DNA from: Trileptium ribeirensis
Taxonomy: Eukaryota > Nematoda > Enoplea > Enoplida > Thoracostomopsidae
Length of the DNA stretch: 64,000 nt
Assembly (NCBI GenBank): GCA_030248225.1
Contig: JASANE010000453.1
Span: forward strand, 46,008-110,007
Direction of reading: 5' to 3'
Of the stretch, positions 52,500 through 64,000 are shown piece after piece (position 1 is the first letter of the stretch; each line of letters starts with the position of its first letter). The notes beneath the pieces were generated by a model. The model searched no databases and had not been told where the DNA came from. It saw only the letters and a list, made by a program, of their open reading frames with translations. A program made the position numbers and the translations under genes.

Positions 52500-52900
52500 T
52501 TAAAAACATGCTAATTAGTTAGTTTAATTAGCTAATTACTAAATTAATTATTGTTAATTAGCTAATTTTTTGAAAATTTTCAAAATGCTCAAAAAATAAA
52601 AATAGATTGCACCCGGGGTTTTCTATGTCGCTGTTCACGAATATGACATTTCTGAAGCTCTAAAACCTGGTCGTATGTGCTAATTAGTTGCTTGATTGAT
52701 TAGCTAATTAGGTAATGTTATGCAAATTTTTAAATTACTTCAGAATTGCTAATTTGCTGCACTTGGGAGTTTTCGATGTCGCTTATTATGAATATGTGGC
52801 TTTTAAAGCTCTATGATTTTATCATGGGTGCTAATTAGGTAATTAATTAGCTAATGAGTTGATGTTGCTAATTAGCTAATTTTTTTAGCTAGCGAGCTTT
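52500..52900. repeat. AT-rich repeat with TTAGCTAATTAG motifs, two long units
   Basis: GCTAATTAG/CTAATTAGC recurs many times. A longer unit (CTAATTTTTTGAAA... CCCGGGGTTTTCTATGTCGCTG ... AAGCTCTAAAACC) is followed by a diverged copy (CTTGGGAGTTTTCGATGTCGC ... AAGCTCTATGATT) about 165 bp later. Confidence 0.7.
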
Positions 52901-53039
52901 TTGTATGGTGGAATTGATATCAATAGCTTAAAACGTCATACTTATTATATATTGATTAAATAGTTAAACGAAACAAATGTACACACGGTACCAAATACTT
53001 TGCCTGTTGCTCCGCTCACTTTTTGTAATTTATTACGTT

Positions 53040-53780
53040 TACTAGTGATAGTCCGGTTATCCAGAGTCCAAAAAGGATATCTCTTACCTTTCGGTAACTG
53101 TAAAGTGGTTTACGATCGACAAACTCGATTTATTTGTCTTCCATGATTGATTGGGTATGTGTTGCTTTCAGAGCAATGCGTAGTTTGAACAAATTTTTTT
53201 AACCATATATTATAAAAATTCAGGGAACAGCTTGGTTTTTACATGATCCCTTGATGTTGTATATTATCATGGAGATTTATAAATTCAAATAAGAAACTGT
53301 TTCGATGCCGCAAACTGGCAGTTTTTGTACGAAATTAGGTTTGTAGCAACTGTTGTTTGGATTTTACTTATAAGTTTGGTGAATTTAGACAAATCCGCAC
53401 CTCTGGCTTTGATTTGGGCCTGACGCAGCTCCCTCGTATAAATTCTTAAAATATGCCACATTTCCACTTTTATTTTGAATAAATTAGCATTAACTATAGG
53501 TGGAAATAGCGACCATTTCTTAATTTAAAACTGATCACTGAAATAGGCTTAATTGTCGGTTTAATGTAAACTTATACCGTAAATATATATGTAAAAGCAT
53601 CAGCTGGGCCGTTTGGAGCCAACAGATAGCTATTAAATACTTTTTCATAAAAATATCGATTTTTCAAATTTCGTTGTTATTGACTGTTTTTACCCTATAA
53701 CGAGTGTAAGATTATAAAATAGCATGTAGCCATAGTTTGTTATGTAAAATCTAGCATGACTAATATTCTCTTTGAAAGCT
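53040..53780. repeat. Family B fragments B9
   Basis: 53048-53130 (GTCCGGTTATCCAGAGTCCA, TTTACGATCGACAAACTCG) and 53640-53720 (ATCGATTTTTCAAATTTCGTTG, CCTATAACGAGTGT) are worn left-arm pieces. The AT-rich stretch between them has no recognised feature. Confidence 0.45.
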
Positions 53781-54177
53781 ATACGTCAGCATAATGACTC
53801 TATATCATTCAGGAACCATTATACAACTATTATCTTTACAATATATAATATTTTATTACAGAATATTTAGCATACAGTATATCAATTTTTAGGCACTGTT
53901 CAACCCTGAGACTGTTCATCGAGCTCGGTTGAATCCCGTTGTCAATATTTTTCTCATTTATAATGTTACCATCAAATTAATTAGAATACTGGTGTGTGTG
54001 TGTAGTATATTTGCAGTCAGGAGTAAGTGCTGAAAAATAGAATCTGATTGCGTTCTACTTAAACGAAAAATGGTCGTATTAATCGAACGATCAAATAGCA
54101 ATTTCACATCATGATCATGAAGTTTGAATAAATTGTATTCTTATACACAATTTAGTGTAAACATTTATGTATGTACT

Positions 54178-54250
54178 GGCACGAAACCATGCCTACGGTC
54201 CGGGCATCGCGCTAGTCTGCGGCGAATGACCTTAAGCCACCGCGGGTATG
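54178..54250 (-). other. tRNA-like sequence, weak
   Basis: The minus strand has TGGCTTAAGGTCATTCGC (A-box-like) and GCATGGTTTCGTGCC (B-box-like) separated by a short GC-rich stem-loop. Not a foldable tRNA by eye. Confidence 0.3.
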
Positions 54251-54350
54251 TTTGTTATGTCGCGAAACAGCCAAAATTATAAAAGATTCCTATTTGCCGT
54301 TACGAAATAACTTTCTCTCCTTCAGACAGAGCTGTAAAGAAATAAGTGCA

Positions 54351-54586
54351 TTCACGGTCAGAAATATGTGCAAAGTAATTGTGCGAAATTTAGAACGAAT
54401 TCGATTAAACTAAATTTAGATCGGTTTCGTTCGATTTCGATTTTAACACAATTAAATAAATTTCAAATTTGTAAAATTTCGATTATTTTCGATTAAACGA
54501 AATTTCGATCGATTGCAATTAAACGAAATTTCGATCGATTTCGGTTTCGATTGTTTTCGATTGAACTTATTTTTTGGCCATGACTG
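54351..54586. mobile_element. MITE A9 of the ATCGAAAT subfamily
   Basis: The left end CACGGTCAGAAATATGTGCA and right end ACTTATTTTTTGGCCATGAC are inverted and followed by TA. The interior is tandem GATTAAACGAAATTTC-like repeats. Confidence 0.6.
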
Positions 54587-55780
54587 TAACTTTATTAATT
54601 ATTGTTAGCTTTATTAAAACTGTATGCATCAACAACGCCGTTTTGATAGTGCCTAATTTTTTGATTTTTTTTCATCGTGCGTATTGACCTAATCAAAAAA
54701 TTTTATTTTGGGAATTGTCGCTTTACAAAGCATACCCATGAGTAGCCCAGCTCGTGAGGTACTCAGTAGAAAAAGATGTCACATATCTATCTATCCAAGG
54801 GTTCACAAGAAGTTATGGTAATCTAATAACCAAACAGCTCACCCTAAAAGTGTGACCGACCAAAAGTTATAATATAATACCGACCAAAAATATAATTTTG
54901 TCAAAGCAGCAGGAGGAGGAGTTCGCAATGTTAGATGTTTATAAAGTTTTTGAAGTACATAGAATGTGTTAACGCTTTTTATGATATTAACTCCCGTACA
55001 TTTAGTGACAAATTACCTGTACTTGATCGAACGCTGATCGCTTGCTATTTATTGAATTGCGTTCTACTGCGCTTAATTTAACGAAATTCTTTTGCGTTCA
55101 AAGATATACTATTCGATAACGGTATCGTCCGATTCTGCCTTTTCTCAATCCTGCGCGCACTTAATTCTGGCTGTACCCGCGTGTTGTTTATTGCTAAATT
55201 TTCCACTATTTTTAATATGTGCATGTACTTTTTTATATCAGTACTGAATCAGAATTAAAAACCATATGTAAGTCATATCAGTTACGGTCAGTGCTGAGTC
55301 GTAAAAGGTGAAACCTCTGGGATTTTTCATAATAATTATATGCGCTTAACATCATATGTATCCAGTTTTGATGCATGTAATAAATTACTGAGCTCTTTAA
55401 ACCCGTGCGTCAAAGATAGTCATTTTTAAAACTCAGTTCAATTCCCGCCAAGGCGTGCGGGCTAGCAGTTTAGTTTTGCCAAAACTTCGACTAGTGTTTC
55501 GTACAAGAAATGGATCACCTAAGTCTTAATCTATAACGATGATCACTATAAACTTGATATTGTTAAAGTTACTGAAGGACCCCTAATTTATACCTAGAAT
55601 GTGGGTTCTGAGCTCCATTTTTGTGGCAATCGCAGTCAAAGGTGTCGAAGCACAAGCCATGAAGGGATCCCTTTTCCAATACGGAAACTTTGTAATGACC
55701 CTCCGAGCAAGCTCGTAGCCATTTTATAGGTGGGGGTATCGTGGAGCAACATGGACTTAGTCTCTTGCTCAAGATGATTA

Positions 55781-55845
55781 GGAGGGCTCGAATACGCGAC
55801 CTCATGATTGTGAGACCTGCACGCTAACCACTGAGTTGTTAACCA
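55781..55845 (-). other. tRNA-like sequence
   Basis: The minus strand reads AACTCAGTGGTTAGCGTGCA (A box and D-arm), then CTCACAATCATGAG, then GCGTATTCGAGCCC (B box). The middle hairpin lacks a normal 7-base anticodon loop with T33, so this is probably a tRNA-derived repeat. Confidence 0.45.
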
Positions 55846-56065
55846 CCATATAACCGTGATAGTAAAATTCAGACCTTTGTCAATATAATTACCCTAGCCT
55901 GAGATTCTATCCTGATAAAGTCGCTAGTTGCTATATAGGGTAATACCAAGTTTCAGTCTGCAAACCACCCCTTCGACCAATCTCTTTTTAAATAGCATGA
56001 AATTTAGTAAAATGAAAACATCTCGTACGTTGCAAAATTTATTCCCTCCGGAAGCGTAGAACTAG

Positions 56066-56159
56066 TAGAAAGAGTAAAACTAACATGTCTTATTACGGTC
56101 TAATCCCACCTCACGCTCCCTATAATTGGTGGGTGAACAATCAACGCTTGGTGAATTCG

Positions 56160-56193
<34 letters not shown>

Positions 56194-56470
56194 GTTAAAA
56201 AGCAACGTCGCTTTGGACACTTGGCTGCCACAATCCTGTGGTAACTTTTCTGACACCTATTGCTTGAAACACTCAAATCAAAAGGATCGATAGGCCACGC
56301 TTTCGCGGTTTATATTCGTACTGAAAATCAGAATCAAGCGAGCATTTGCCCTTTTGCTCTACGCGAGGTTTCTGTCTTCGCTGAGTTTGCCTTAGGACAC
56401 CTGCGTTACCGTTTGACAGATGTACCACCCCAGTCAAACTCCCCACCTGACACTGCCTTCAGAGCGGATC
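56066..56470 (-). pseudogene. 28S rRNA gene fragment (3' half), truncated and mutated
   Basis: The + strand reads as the reverse complement of eukaryotic 28S rRNA: AGAGTAAAACTAACATGTCT, GGGTGAACAATCAACGCTTGG, CACAATGATAGGAAGAGCCG, GTGGTAACTTTTCTGACACC, GATAGGCCACGCTTTCGCGG, TTAGGACACCTGCGTTACCG, CAAACTCCCCACCTGACACT. Compared with the conserved sequence as I know it, about 9 nt are missing between CCACAA and CCTGTGG, along with other changes. No 18S, 5.8S or spacer sequence is nearby, and both edges stop abruptly. This indicates a dead dispersed fragment rather than a working rDNA unit. Confidence 0.88.
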
Positions 56471-56879
56471 TTTTGTGTTTTCTAATGTCGTAATTTGGCA
56501 CAAGCCAAAGTAATGTTGCTCTTTCGACGGTTTCCGGCTTTTGTTTTTGTGTAACGTTTTTGTTGCTGTGATATTATTGTAATTTTGCCATTTTTTGTTT
56601 TTCGAAATTAGTATGAAACGTATTAACCGACATAAAATGCAATCATGTGACATGTGCTATTTGCGATCGAATGATTCCGAGCAAGATGCGTGGCGTTGGG
56701 ATATTTCGGTTGGGCCACCAATTTATTAGATTCTCTTTTAACATTTATATAAATACAATTTCACATCAAACGCTCATAGTTGGAAACAGCGCGTATTGCA
56801 AAGTGTTGTGTCAATTGAGTTTATCGTATGACGTTTTTTGCACGTCTATTGTTATTCACTCACTTTGCGAGGTTCCCTA

Positions 56880-59090
56880 AGGATCTGAGTAACAGCTTCT
56901 AGATAGTTCGGCGTTTTGCATGCACCGTTTGCAGTCAGATAACCCGGATTCGACTAATGGCGCCGGCTTGTCAGACATGGCACGAAACACAACCTGTTAG
57001 TGTGTTAAGCGTTAAGAATGTTTGCGGAAAATTAGAAATTTTGAGAACGGAATAAACCGACTAACTGAATCGTTCTACTCGCATTATTAAACAAACATTA
57101 ATTTGTGACTAAAATCTGGACAAGTATTTTAGCATATTAATAAACACAAAAGATTATTTTTAAACTTGTCCATTATCGTTATGTCGGCGCAAATCAAGTA
57201 AATTAAGTTGGAAGTTTGGTGACATCCATATAATTCTAGCTGTAATTTAGGATTTTGGATGGAAAAATTACAAATCTGACATTGGGTTCGTAAAGTTGTA
57301 TATTTTACGTCTTATTTTGCATTGTGACGGGTGCTCTTTTAAAGTGTTAAATCAAACGCTGTATATATAATATATACCCTATACAAGTATATGTCTATTC
57401 ATACCAGTCTACGTCACACCATTTACTATTAAAAACGATTGGCAACATTATGGGCTTCCGTATTTTACAGAAATAACCAAACCAGGCTTTGAAGTACGAA
57501 CTGCATATTGATCTGCCATTTTAAAGCAAAAATCTGGTCAAAATTTCCTGGTTCGTGTGCTAAGTTTTTGTTTCATGTAACTGTAATATTTTCCTTTAAA
57601 AATTGGATTAGTACTGTCAAATTTAATATAATTTGTAACACAAATTTCAAACGAGTCATAAAACACTATGAAACTTGGTTTTGAAATTCATGGAATTATT
57701 AACTATGCTCTATCGTTCTTTAATAGGTAAAGCCAACGATTGCTTCTTCAATAAAAATATTTTTCAAAATTCCAAAAGTCAATATTGTAATAAAGTAGAT
57801 GGTGCTTGTAATTAATTGGTCCAGACGTAAAACCCTCTAGGGCTTTTAATGTTGGAAAACGTGACATCTTAAACGTGTATTTTTCCACGTGGAGTCATCT
57901 TTGGATATTTATAGGGTCGGTGTTATATAAAAGGAATTTTACAAGTAAAAATTTACTTATAATGCTAAAGTTTTTTTCGGCATTTAGACAATGTATAACT
58001 ATTAATAATTATAGAATTTGAATAAAATTCTGCGGAAATTTAACGTATAGGCATAATTTCCTCCACTGACAAGAGAAGTTGTATAGTAGGTATTTGTGGT
58101 CAGTGAAAATTTGACTGCACCCGCGTTTCTACTAATGTGTGTATACTTGGTAATTCTTGTATATAAATAGTATAACTAAAATTACGGTAAGTATAGGTAA
58201 CTGCTGTTGTTCTATTAAAATTATGTAAAATTTCTATTGTATTTTATGGTGCAGTACAGCATGCTGTTTGTTCAAACGTCAGAAATACAGTCAGTATTTT
58301 TTGTATTTATATTTGAAATGAAATAAAGTATTAGACCAAGTTTAACGAGCTGACCTGACAATTAAATTTAGGCCTGTCACTCTCACTGTTAAATTGTTAC
58401 TATACTTACCAGTTGATGCATTTGCGTTAATGCCTACATCACAAAATTGTGTTTTGTTGAGCATAGCTTCCAGGTATATATATCAACAGTTTGGCTCACT
58501 CTCATTGGAACTTCTAGACTAGGCAAGATCATATTAAGATCGAGTGCTATTTGGTGACTCAAAGTTTACATGAGAAGGACCAATATAAAGTAGGGGCCTA
58601 ACATTATACCCCCAAACTAAGATAGTTATACTGTTGGAACAGTGTGAATAACATGCCACGAAAGTTCTCTTACATATCTATTCCGTGAACCATAGAGTCA
58701 ACGACACCGATATTAAGTACTGTGCCTGTGTTACTTCGGGTAAATACGACACGGCGAATATATTTGATTCTGCGCTTGGGTGTGCTTCAATTTTGTTTAC
58801 ATTTTTACAGTCAGACCATAGGTTACGGATCTGATTCTGTCAAATTTTAAAATAGTTGGGCTTTAGTACCAGGAATTGATTCAGCAATAAATCTATGATC
58901 TTTTTACGGTAAATATAGCGGGTAATATTAATGTTTGCATTTTAAGATACCAGAGTATGTCTTCAAAATGGCCGTGGACGACCGGCAGTACTCGCGGAAA
59001 ACAGTTGTCAAAGAGCAGAAATTTAGCAAAATGTTTTTCATTTATTAATGAGCAAATTTATCCTAAGAGAGATTGTCCTGTTGGCTAGCT
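56880..59090. other. No recognised feature
   Basis: AT-rich sequence with stops in all frames; no repeat family, rRNA or tRNA signal was found between the 28S fragment and 59090. Confidence 0.5.
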
Positions 59091-60130
59091 GCAATATTCA
59101 GCAAAGGAAGGTTTATGCGCATTTCTCAGAGTAATGCGCGCAGAGTCGGGGAAAGGTTGGTTTTACACATTAAAGTGCGCGTAACCACCCCAAGAGCATT
59201 TAGACGCGTGTAATTTGTGGTTTTCGCGCACTACGGGCGCGTAGGATTTACTCCCATTAAACCGCCTCTGAGCTTTGAGTTATTAGCCATTTTTTGCGCA
59301 TAAGTTACGCGCTGTTTAATAGTCCATAGTTTGGAAGTTACACGAACCAGAATATCAATAAATAAAAAGTTACGGGCAATTATGCGCTTGTAACAGTTAA
59401 AGTTACGTGCGGTTGCTTGCGCGTGGTTGTTTTACGCACATTTCCCTGCTAGTAACATACTGGCTACACGAGCATCGAGAGGAACCGAGAGAGCTTGGCT
59501 AATTTGCTCTAGTGCATACACGCACACAGAGGGTAGAGTCCCTATGAAGCCATCGAATCTCACTGATCTCGAAGCGAATTTGCCCACTCAGACCTCGAGC
59601 ATATACAACTTGGAGGGTACTGCAAGGTTCCTAATCAGTTCGTGCTAGTCCGACAATAACAATACCCTGACAACCAGTACCGTGCTTAGCACATTCTATC
59701 CATCTGTGGGGGGCGGGTTCTAGGGGGGCCCGGCCCATGCTGACCTGGAGCTTTTGATTTACAGATCCATGTGTACTGACCGACACCGTACTTACCACCT
59801 CCCTATCCTCTGTATTGGGAATGGGCTGTAGGGAGCCGGATTAAGCTAACCTGAAACTATTCATTTACAGCTTCTTATGGTCTAATATATCACTATTCGT
59901 GGAGCGGTCCGGCTATTTGGGGGGCTGCCCGGCGCTAAGCACTTCCCTGCTGACAACGCATTAGCGGCAACGCTGCAGGCATCTTAAACAAAATCATAGA
60001 GAGACATTCACCTTCAATTGGGAACGATTCATACGCAAACTCAAAAGTTCAAATTTTAAGATTGAGATTTTAATTGTGATTCTTGACTTCTCGTTTGTAT
60101 GGTCGCCAGAACCACAATCGGATTTACGAA
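59090..60130. other. Sequence with dispersed TTACGCGC motifs, otherwise unexplained
   Basis: 59120-59450 repeats short TGCGCGTAAC/TTACGCGC/GCGCGTAGG motifs on both strands. 59650-59960 has diverged copies of a unit with CCAGTACCGTGCTTAGCAC / CCGACACCGTACTTACCAC and GGGGGGCCCGGC-type ends. No coding region. Confidence 0.4.
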
Positions 60131-60385
60131 AAAAAAGTCATTTGTCTTATCGCCAAAGTGGCGACTTATGACTGTTGAATACGTAATTCCCATAGACTGA
60201 CATAGCATGCTATACTTGGTAAGCATCAACTTACATAATGAGCGAAACATTATCCGTGTTGCTTGAACTGCTAAGGAAATATTTTTGCACATTGTGTATT
60301 TTGGGACCCAATGTGCAATTACATTGCTCTACAAAATGAGACCAATGACTATAGATCGAGCGGTTGCGGATGTTCTTTGCCCCAC
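60130..60385. repeat. Family K fragment
   Basis: TTGTCTTATCGCCAAAGTGGCG, CATTGCTCTACAAAATGAGACCAATGAC and ATAGATCGAGCGGTTGCGGATG match other K copies in order. Confidence 0.6.
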
Positions 60386-60774
60386 TGAAAAGAAATTTGC
60401 TACGATGCTTGCCTTTGCATTATTATAGTGCTAATTTGTTTGCTTTGCAAATAGCCTTCAGCTCCAAAGAAAATGCATAACGTAAGCATCGCGGAGATAC
60501 AAATTAAAATATTGCAGTGAAACTGTTCGTTTTATCTAAAATACGGCATTCACAGAACAGTGCGTACACCGACTGGAAAATTTGTCTTAGCTAGATGAGC
60601 CGTCCGTAGCTTGCTACAAGCGATTGATTGTTCATAACAATGTTACAAACGGCGAAGTGTTTGCATAATTTGTTATGGACGGTCAGTCGTTTAATTATAA
60701 AGTATCGATTGTCCATAAAAATACTGCAAACTACAAAGTTTTTTGTAATATTTGTTAATATTTATAAATTATAT

Positions 60775-61065
60775 ATATTAAGTTGTAATTATATTAGCTA
60801 TAAACGGCCAATAGTCCGAAACAAATATTACAAATATGTCGACGTTTGTACTATATTTTATAAATTCTTCCGTACACTTGCTATTACTACTGTATCCCGC
60901 AAGCTAGGGTGAGTTTATAGCATATATATTAAATTTATAATATTAGCCATAAACGGCCAATAGTCCGTAACAAATATGACAAACACATTGACGTTTGTAG
61001 TATATTTTATAAATTCTTCCGTACACTAACTATCACTAGTGTATCTGTAAGCCAGGGTGAACCGG
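60775..61065 (+). repeat. Tandem duplication, 149-bp period
   Basis: TTAGCTATAAACGGCCAATAG, GACGTTTGTACTATATTTTA and AAATTCTTCCGTACACT occur twice, ending GCTAGGGTGA and GCCAGGGTGA. The preceding 60600-60770 holds shorter diverged pieces (TTACAAACGGCGAAG, TTATGGACGGTCAG). Confidence 0.8.
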
Positions 61066-61990
61066 AGTAGGCCTGGTTATGGCACTCATTACGTCTAATC
61101 ACAAGTAACAGGATTAATTTAAATGTATTTACCACCCTAAGACCTCTGAAATCGTATAAAATGGTGATCTGATAGAACTTAAGGCACACCAATTATTATG
61201 CATGTCGATAAATCTATAATAGCTTATCTGAGGCGCAAAAATCAACCCATAGACAATTATATAAGTGACGATAGAAGAAACCGAAGACAGGCCGGATTAG
61301 GTTTGTCGACCTTATTCAGATCAAAGTCCTCTGAAAATTGGGTTTAAATAACCAAACCATCATATTCTTCGCTTATACCGGAAAACCTATATAAATGCAT
61401 CGTTCTTGAAGCACCGCACGCAATACATAAAGAAACAAATGAAAACAGGGTGTATAAGGACATAAGGTTTATCGACACTAAACCCATTGGGTACCTCGGA
61501 AAGATTTGAAATATATGTGCTGGGCTCTACATAACAAGCCATGGTATTCAGTGTATGGACAAACCTATGTATGCCATTCTAGATGCCCTGCTCAGAACAC
61601 TACCAAGCAATTGAAAACAGACTATATTTTGTAAATCGGGTCCATCTACTGTAAAATGTTTGAAACTCCATGAAAAGTTTTAACTTAGTCATGTATTCTA
61701 GATAACAAAACCATCGTATTTAGCGTGCTTAATAACCTAATTGTTAGTGTTGTACGTTAAAAACACACAGTAACATGACGAAATCTGAAAAATCAATATT
61801 TTTGGAGAACTTTCGACGAACCATATTCGGACCCACAAGGCCCTAACGGAGCGGTCCAACAAAGGTGTTATAGATATTGAGACTTGATTCCTATTTTTCG
61901 ATGCAAAGAATGCATCGCGAGATATGGGCGGCAATACACTGGGACCCATATTGCCAGTTTTGCCACAGAGGCTGTTAGTATTACTATTTC
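61040..61990. repeat. Family B, right arm B10
   Basis: GCCAGGGTGAACCGGAGTAGG at the inner end, then repeated blocks ACCAAACCATCATATTC, CTATGTATGCCATTCTAGATGCC and AAATCGGGTCC, then TTTCGACGAACCATATTCGG, then TTGATTCCTATTTTTCGATGC. Same order as the right arm of B7. Confidence 0.7.
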
Positions 61991-63170
61991 TGAATCTCTT
62001 ATTCTGCACGTGATTTCGTATAAGCCGTGCTATGAAAATAACCTCTATATTCCTAAATGCCACTAATGCCATATTAGCAAAGCCGTATCGAACTTCAATT
62101 ACACACAAGCCGCAGCTTTAGGTATAAACTGTTCCTTTGGTACAGAAGACAGTTTATGTTTCTTTAGTGCAAGCAGCCGCCATACCTTGTAAAATTTGTG
62201 TCCCCAACTTGGGCTACATTATAATGCAACTACAGATAGGCTACGACGTAGAACCACAAGCTCCTATTTATTTTCTCCTCCAGCTCAAAATACGTTCATT
62301 TTTACTGTCTACAAGCGTTATTGTTCAGTGACCGAGTCTGCTTTTAATTTACCATATTCGATCTTCAAAATATCCTACTATTAATTTACGTGACTAAAAT
62401 TTGGACTGTTAGCATAGGTGGGCCAGGTCTGTTGGCACAGGTGCGCGAGCAGGTGGTTTGGTCCCGGCGGTTAGAGATGGTAAACCAGGGGTAGCTTTTT
62501 GAAATTTTTAGCAACTTTTTCCAATTTTCTCGTATTTATGATTTTTTCAAATTTTGCCAAACTTATCAAAAATTTCGGCGCACTTTCGATGCGTGGTGGA
62601 GGGGGTCCAACTCTTAGACGGAGAGAGTAAGCCGCTCTACGCCGCACCTATTACTTAATTCATATGGAGAGAAAAACTAGTGGTAAACTAGAAACAGTTG
62701 ATAACTGGTAACAAATTACCGTATATCTTTATTATACATAATTAGCGTCATAACTCGGCTGGTTTACGCGCACCAACTTTATTTGAAAGGCAAGCAAAAC
62801 GTTGACATTGAAACTATAGGAAAATTTAACGGCATTCAATAGATTTTGAATACAGGTTAATGCAACATTAAGGATTATTCACAACTCTTTCCCGGCGCTT
62901 GGCTTCATCAAATTCAGACCTTTATTGCCGTATATAATAATTGCAAAAATTCACCAATAAAATGTCAAATATAATATATAACCTGCAATATGTGTAACAT
63001 TACGATTCGTTTGGCATGAGGTGTATGTTGTCACGTACCTTTACTAGTTCACTTGTGATTTTTCCAAGAATCTGTATATTAAGTAGACACGAACTTGTAT
63101 TTATTGTTGAAATAAAAACATATCACAGTATTGACACATAACGCAATCTGACGTACTGTAACCGATGTTT
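61991..63170. other. No recognised feature
   Basis: AT-rich, no open frame with splice signals, no repeat family I could assign. Confidence 0.45.
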
Positions 63171-63297
63171 ACATCTCGATTTTTCTGAGTACTTGGTCCC
63201 AGAAAACTCTGAAAGCCAACAGGTCACAGAAGCTTATTCTTTTATGACATGTACGAAATTTAGCCAGCATTGAAATCTGTACGCATGTTGTTATGTA

Positions 63298-63318
63298 ACA
63301 GGGCCGCTCCGGCCCTGT
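63298..63318. other. Perfect 9-bp GC-rich hairpin
   Basis: ACAGGGCCG and CGGCCCTGT flank CTC, giving a perfect short inverted repeat next to the minisatellite. A run of T does not follow, so it is not a terminator; role unknown. Confidence 0.6.
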
Positions 63319-63410
63319 CACGAGCATTTCAGGACCTCCGTACTTAAAATCGTACCAGGAGACGTTGGCACATGACCATTTTGCATAAAAATGCCACTCA
63401 CATTGATGCT

Positions 63411-63850
63411 TTTGTATAAAAGTATCGTTTGTACAAACCATTTTGTATAAAAGTATCGTTTGTATAAACCAGTTTGTATAAAAGTATCGTTTGTATAAAC
63501 CAGTTTGTATAAAAGTATCGTTTGCATAAACCAGTTTGTATAAAAGTATCGTTTGTATAAACCATTTTGTATAAAAGTATCGTTTGTATAAACCGATTTT
63601 GTATAAAAGTATCGTTTGTGTAAACCGATTTTGTATAAAAGTATCGTTTGTATAAACCAGTTTGTATAAAAGTATCGTTTGTATAAACCATTTTGTATAA
63701 AAGTATCGTTTGTATAAACCATTTTGTATAAGAGTATCGTTTGTATTAACCGTTTTGTATAAAAGCATCGCTTTTGTATTAAAGTATCGCTTGTATACCA
63801 ATGACCCATTTTTGTATGAACCGATTTTGTATAAAAGTATTACTTGTATA
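63411..63850 (+). repeat. 31-bp minisatellite, about 13-14 units
   Basis: The unit AGTATCGTTTGTATAAACCA continues TTTTGTATAAA; the period is 31. Units vary at CATTTTG/CAGTTTG/CGATTTTG and become irregular after 63730. Because 31 is not a multiple of three, all three minus frames cycle through the same residues, giving long spurious open frames (YKRYFYT, NDTFIQ). Confidence 0.95.
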
Positions 63851-64000
63851 TGGATGTACCGTTTCAGTATAACATGTCGCTTGTACCGTTCTGTAATTGG
63901 GGACGAGTGTTACAATCAGACCACATTATGAGGAAATGAGCCGCCTCAACCGACCTGCAAGACCGAAAATAGTCTTGCATGTTGCCGACTCGGGATGGGC

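Noticed and set aside
56066..56470. Functional rDNA, or bacterial or mitochondrial 23S
   Set aside because: The sequence matches eukaryotic nuclear 28S, but it has a deletion, lacks other rDNA parts and stops abruptly.
63169..63809. Long minus-strand open frames of 97-210 codons
   Set aside because: They are three-frame readings of the 31-bp minisatellite; the residues repeat with the DNA unit.

Overview
This window is animal nuclear DNA: AT-rich, intron-rich and heavily loaded with transposon remains. The one gene I can identify firmly is an orthologue of MAP3K4 (MTK1/MEKK4), the stress-activated MAP kinase kinase kinase. Thirteen + strand exons between 13602 and 49252 join in frame with matching splice phases. 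They give 651 codons and a stop, covering the conserved region before the kinase domain, the complete kinase domain and a short C-terminal tail. The N-terminal part of the protein is missing and should lie upstream; 721-835 is a weak candidate exon. Acceptors are short and T-rich (mostly TTTTCAG or TTTTAG), which would suit a nematode or another small invertebrate, but I cannot name the phylum with confidence.

Layout. 1-600 holds degenerate copies of a dispersed repeat (family K). 1233-2948 is a DNA element with GGGTCATTTCACG inverted ends (family E). 3338-4004 has an unidentified minus-strand coding-like region. 4275-5870 is a broken Ty3/gypsy retroelement. 6538-6979 is a tandem duplication. 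9635-10870 is a decayed hAT-type transposase (DUF4371/ZMYM-like), followed by a hAT terminus at 12480. 13.6-49.3 kb is the MAP3K4 gene, with introns of up to 10 kb filled by nested elements. 49.3-52.3 kb is a large foldback element. 52.3-63.3 kb has no recognisable protein gene, but contains a 28S rRNA fragment (56066-56470, minus), tRNA-like sequences and more repeats. 63411-63850 is a 31-bp minisatellite.

Repeat families defined here from the sequence alone. A: TA-flanked MITEs with CAGTACTCGCCAGAAATGA ends. B: long foldback element with ends reading TTTCCACTGAGGGTGCTAGG. C: ends in TTTTTTGGGTCCACAGG. D: ends in CTGGCCTGTCCACAG. E: ends in GGGTCATTTCACG, with C-rich internal arrays. F: degenerate tandem satellite around 19.5-22.6 kb. 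G: hAT element with CAGGGA ends and a perfect 8-bp target duplication. K: dispersed unit containing 'CTCTACAAAATGAGACC'. L: ends in GAAGGGTTGAGGATAAAAAG with an AAAT duplication. Nesting gives relative ages, for example A inside C inside B near 17.7 kb, and E inside D near 40 kb. None of these elements encodes an intact transposase here, so they are non-autonomous or dead. Names and homologies come from reading and memory of the families; no database search was done.
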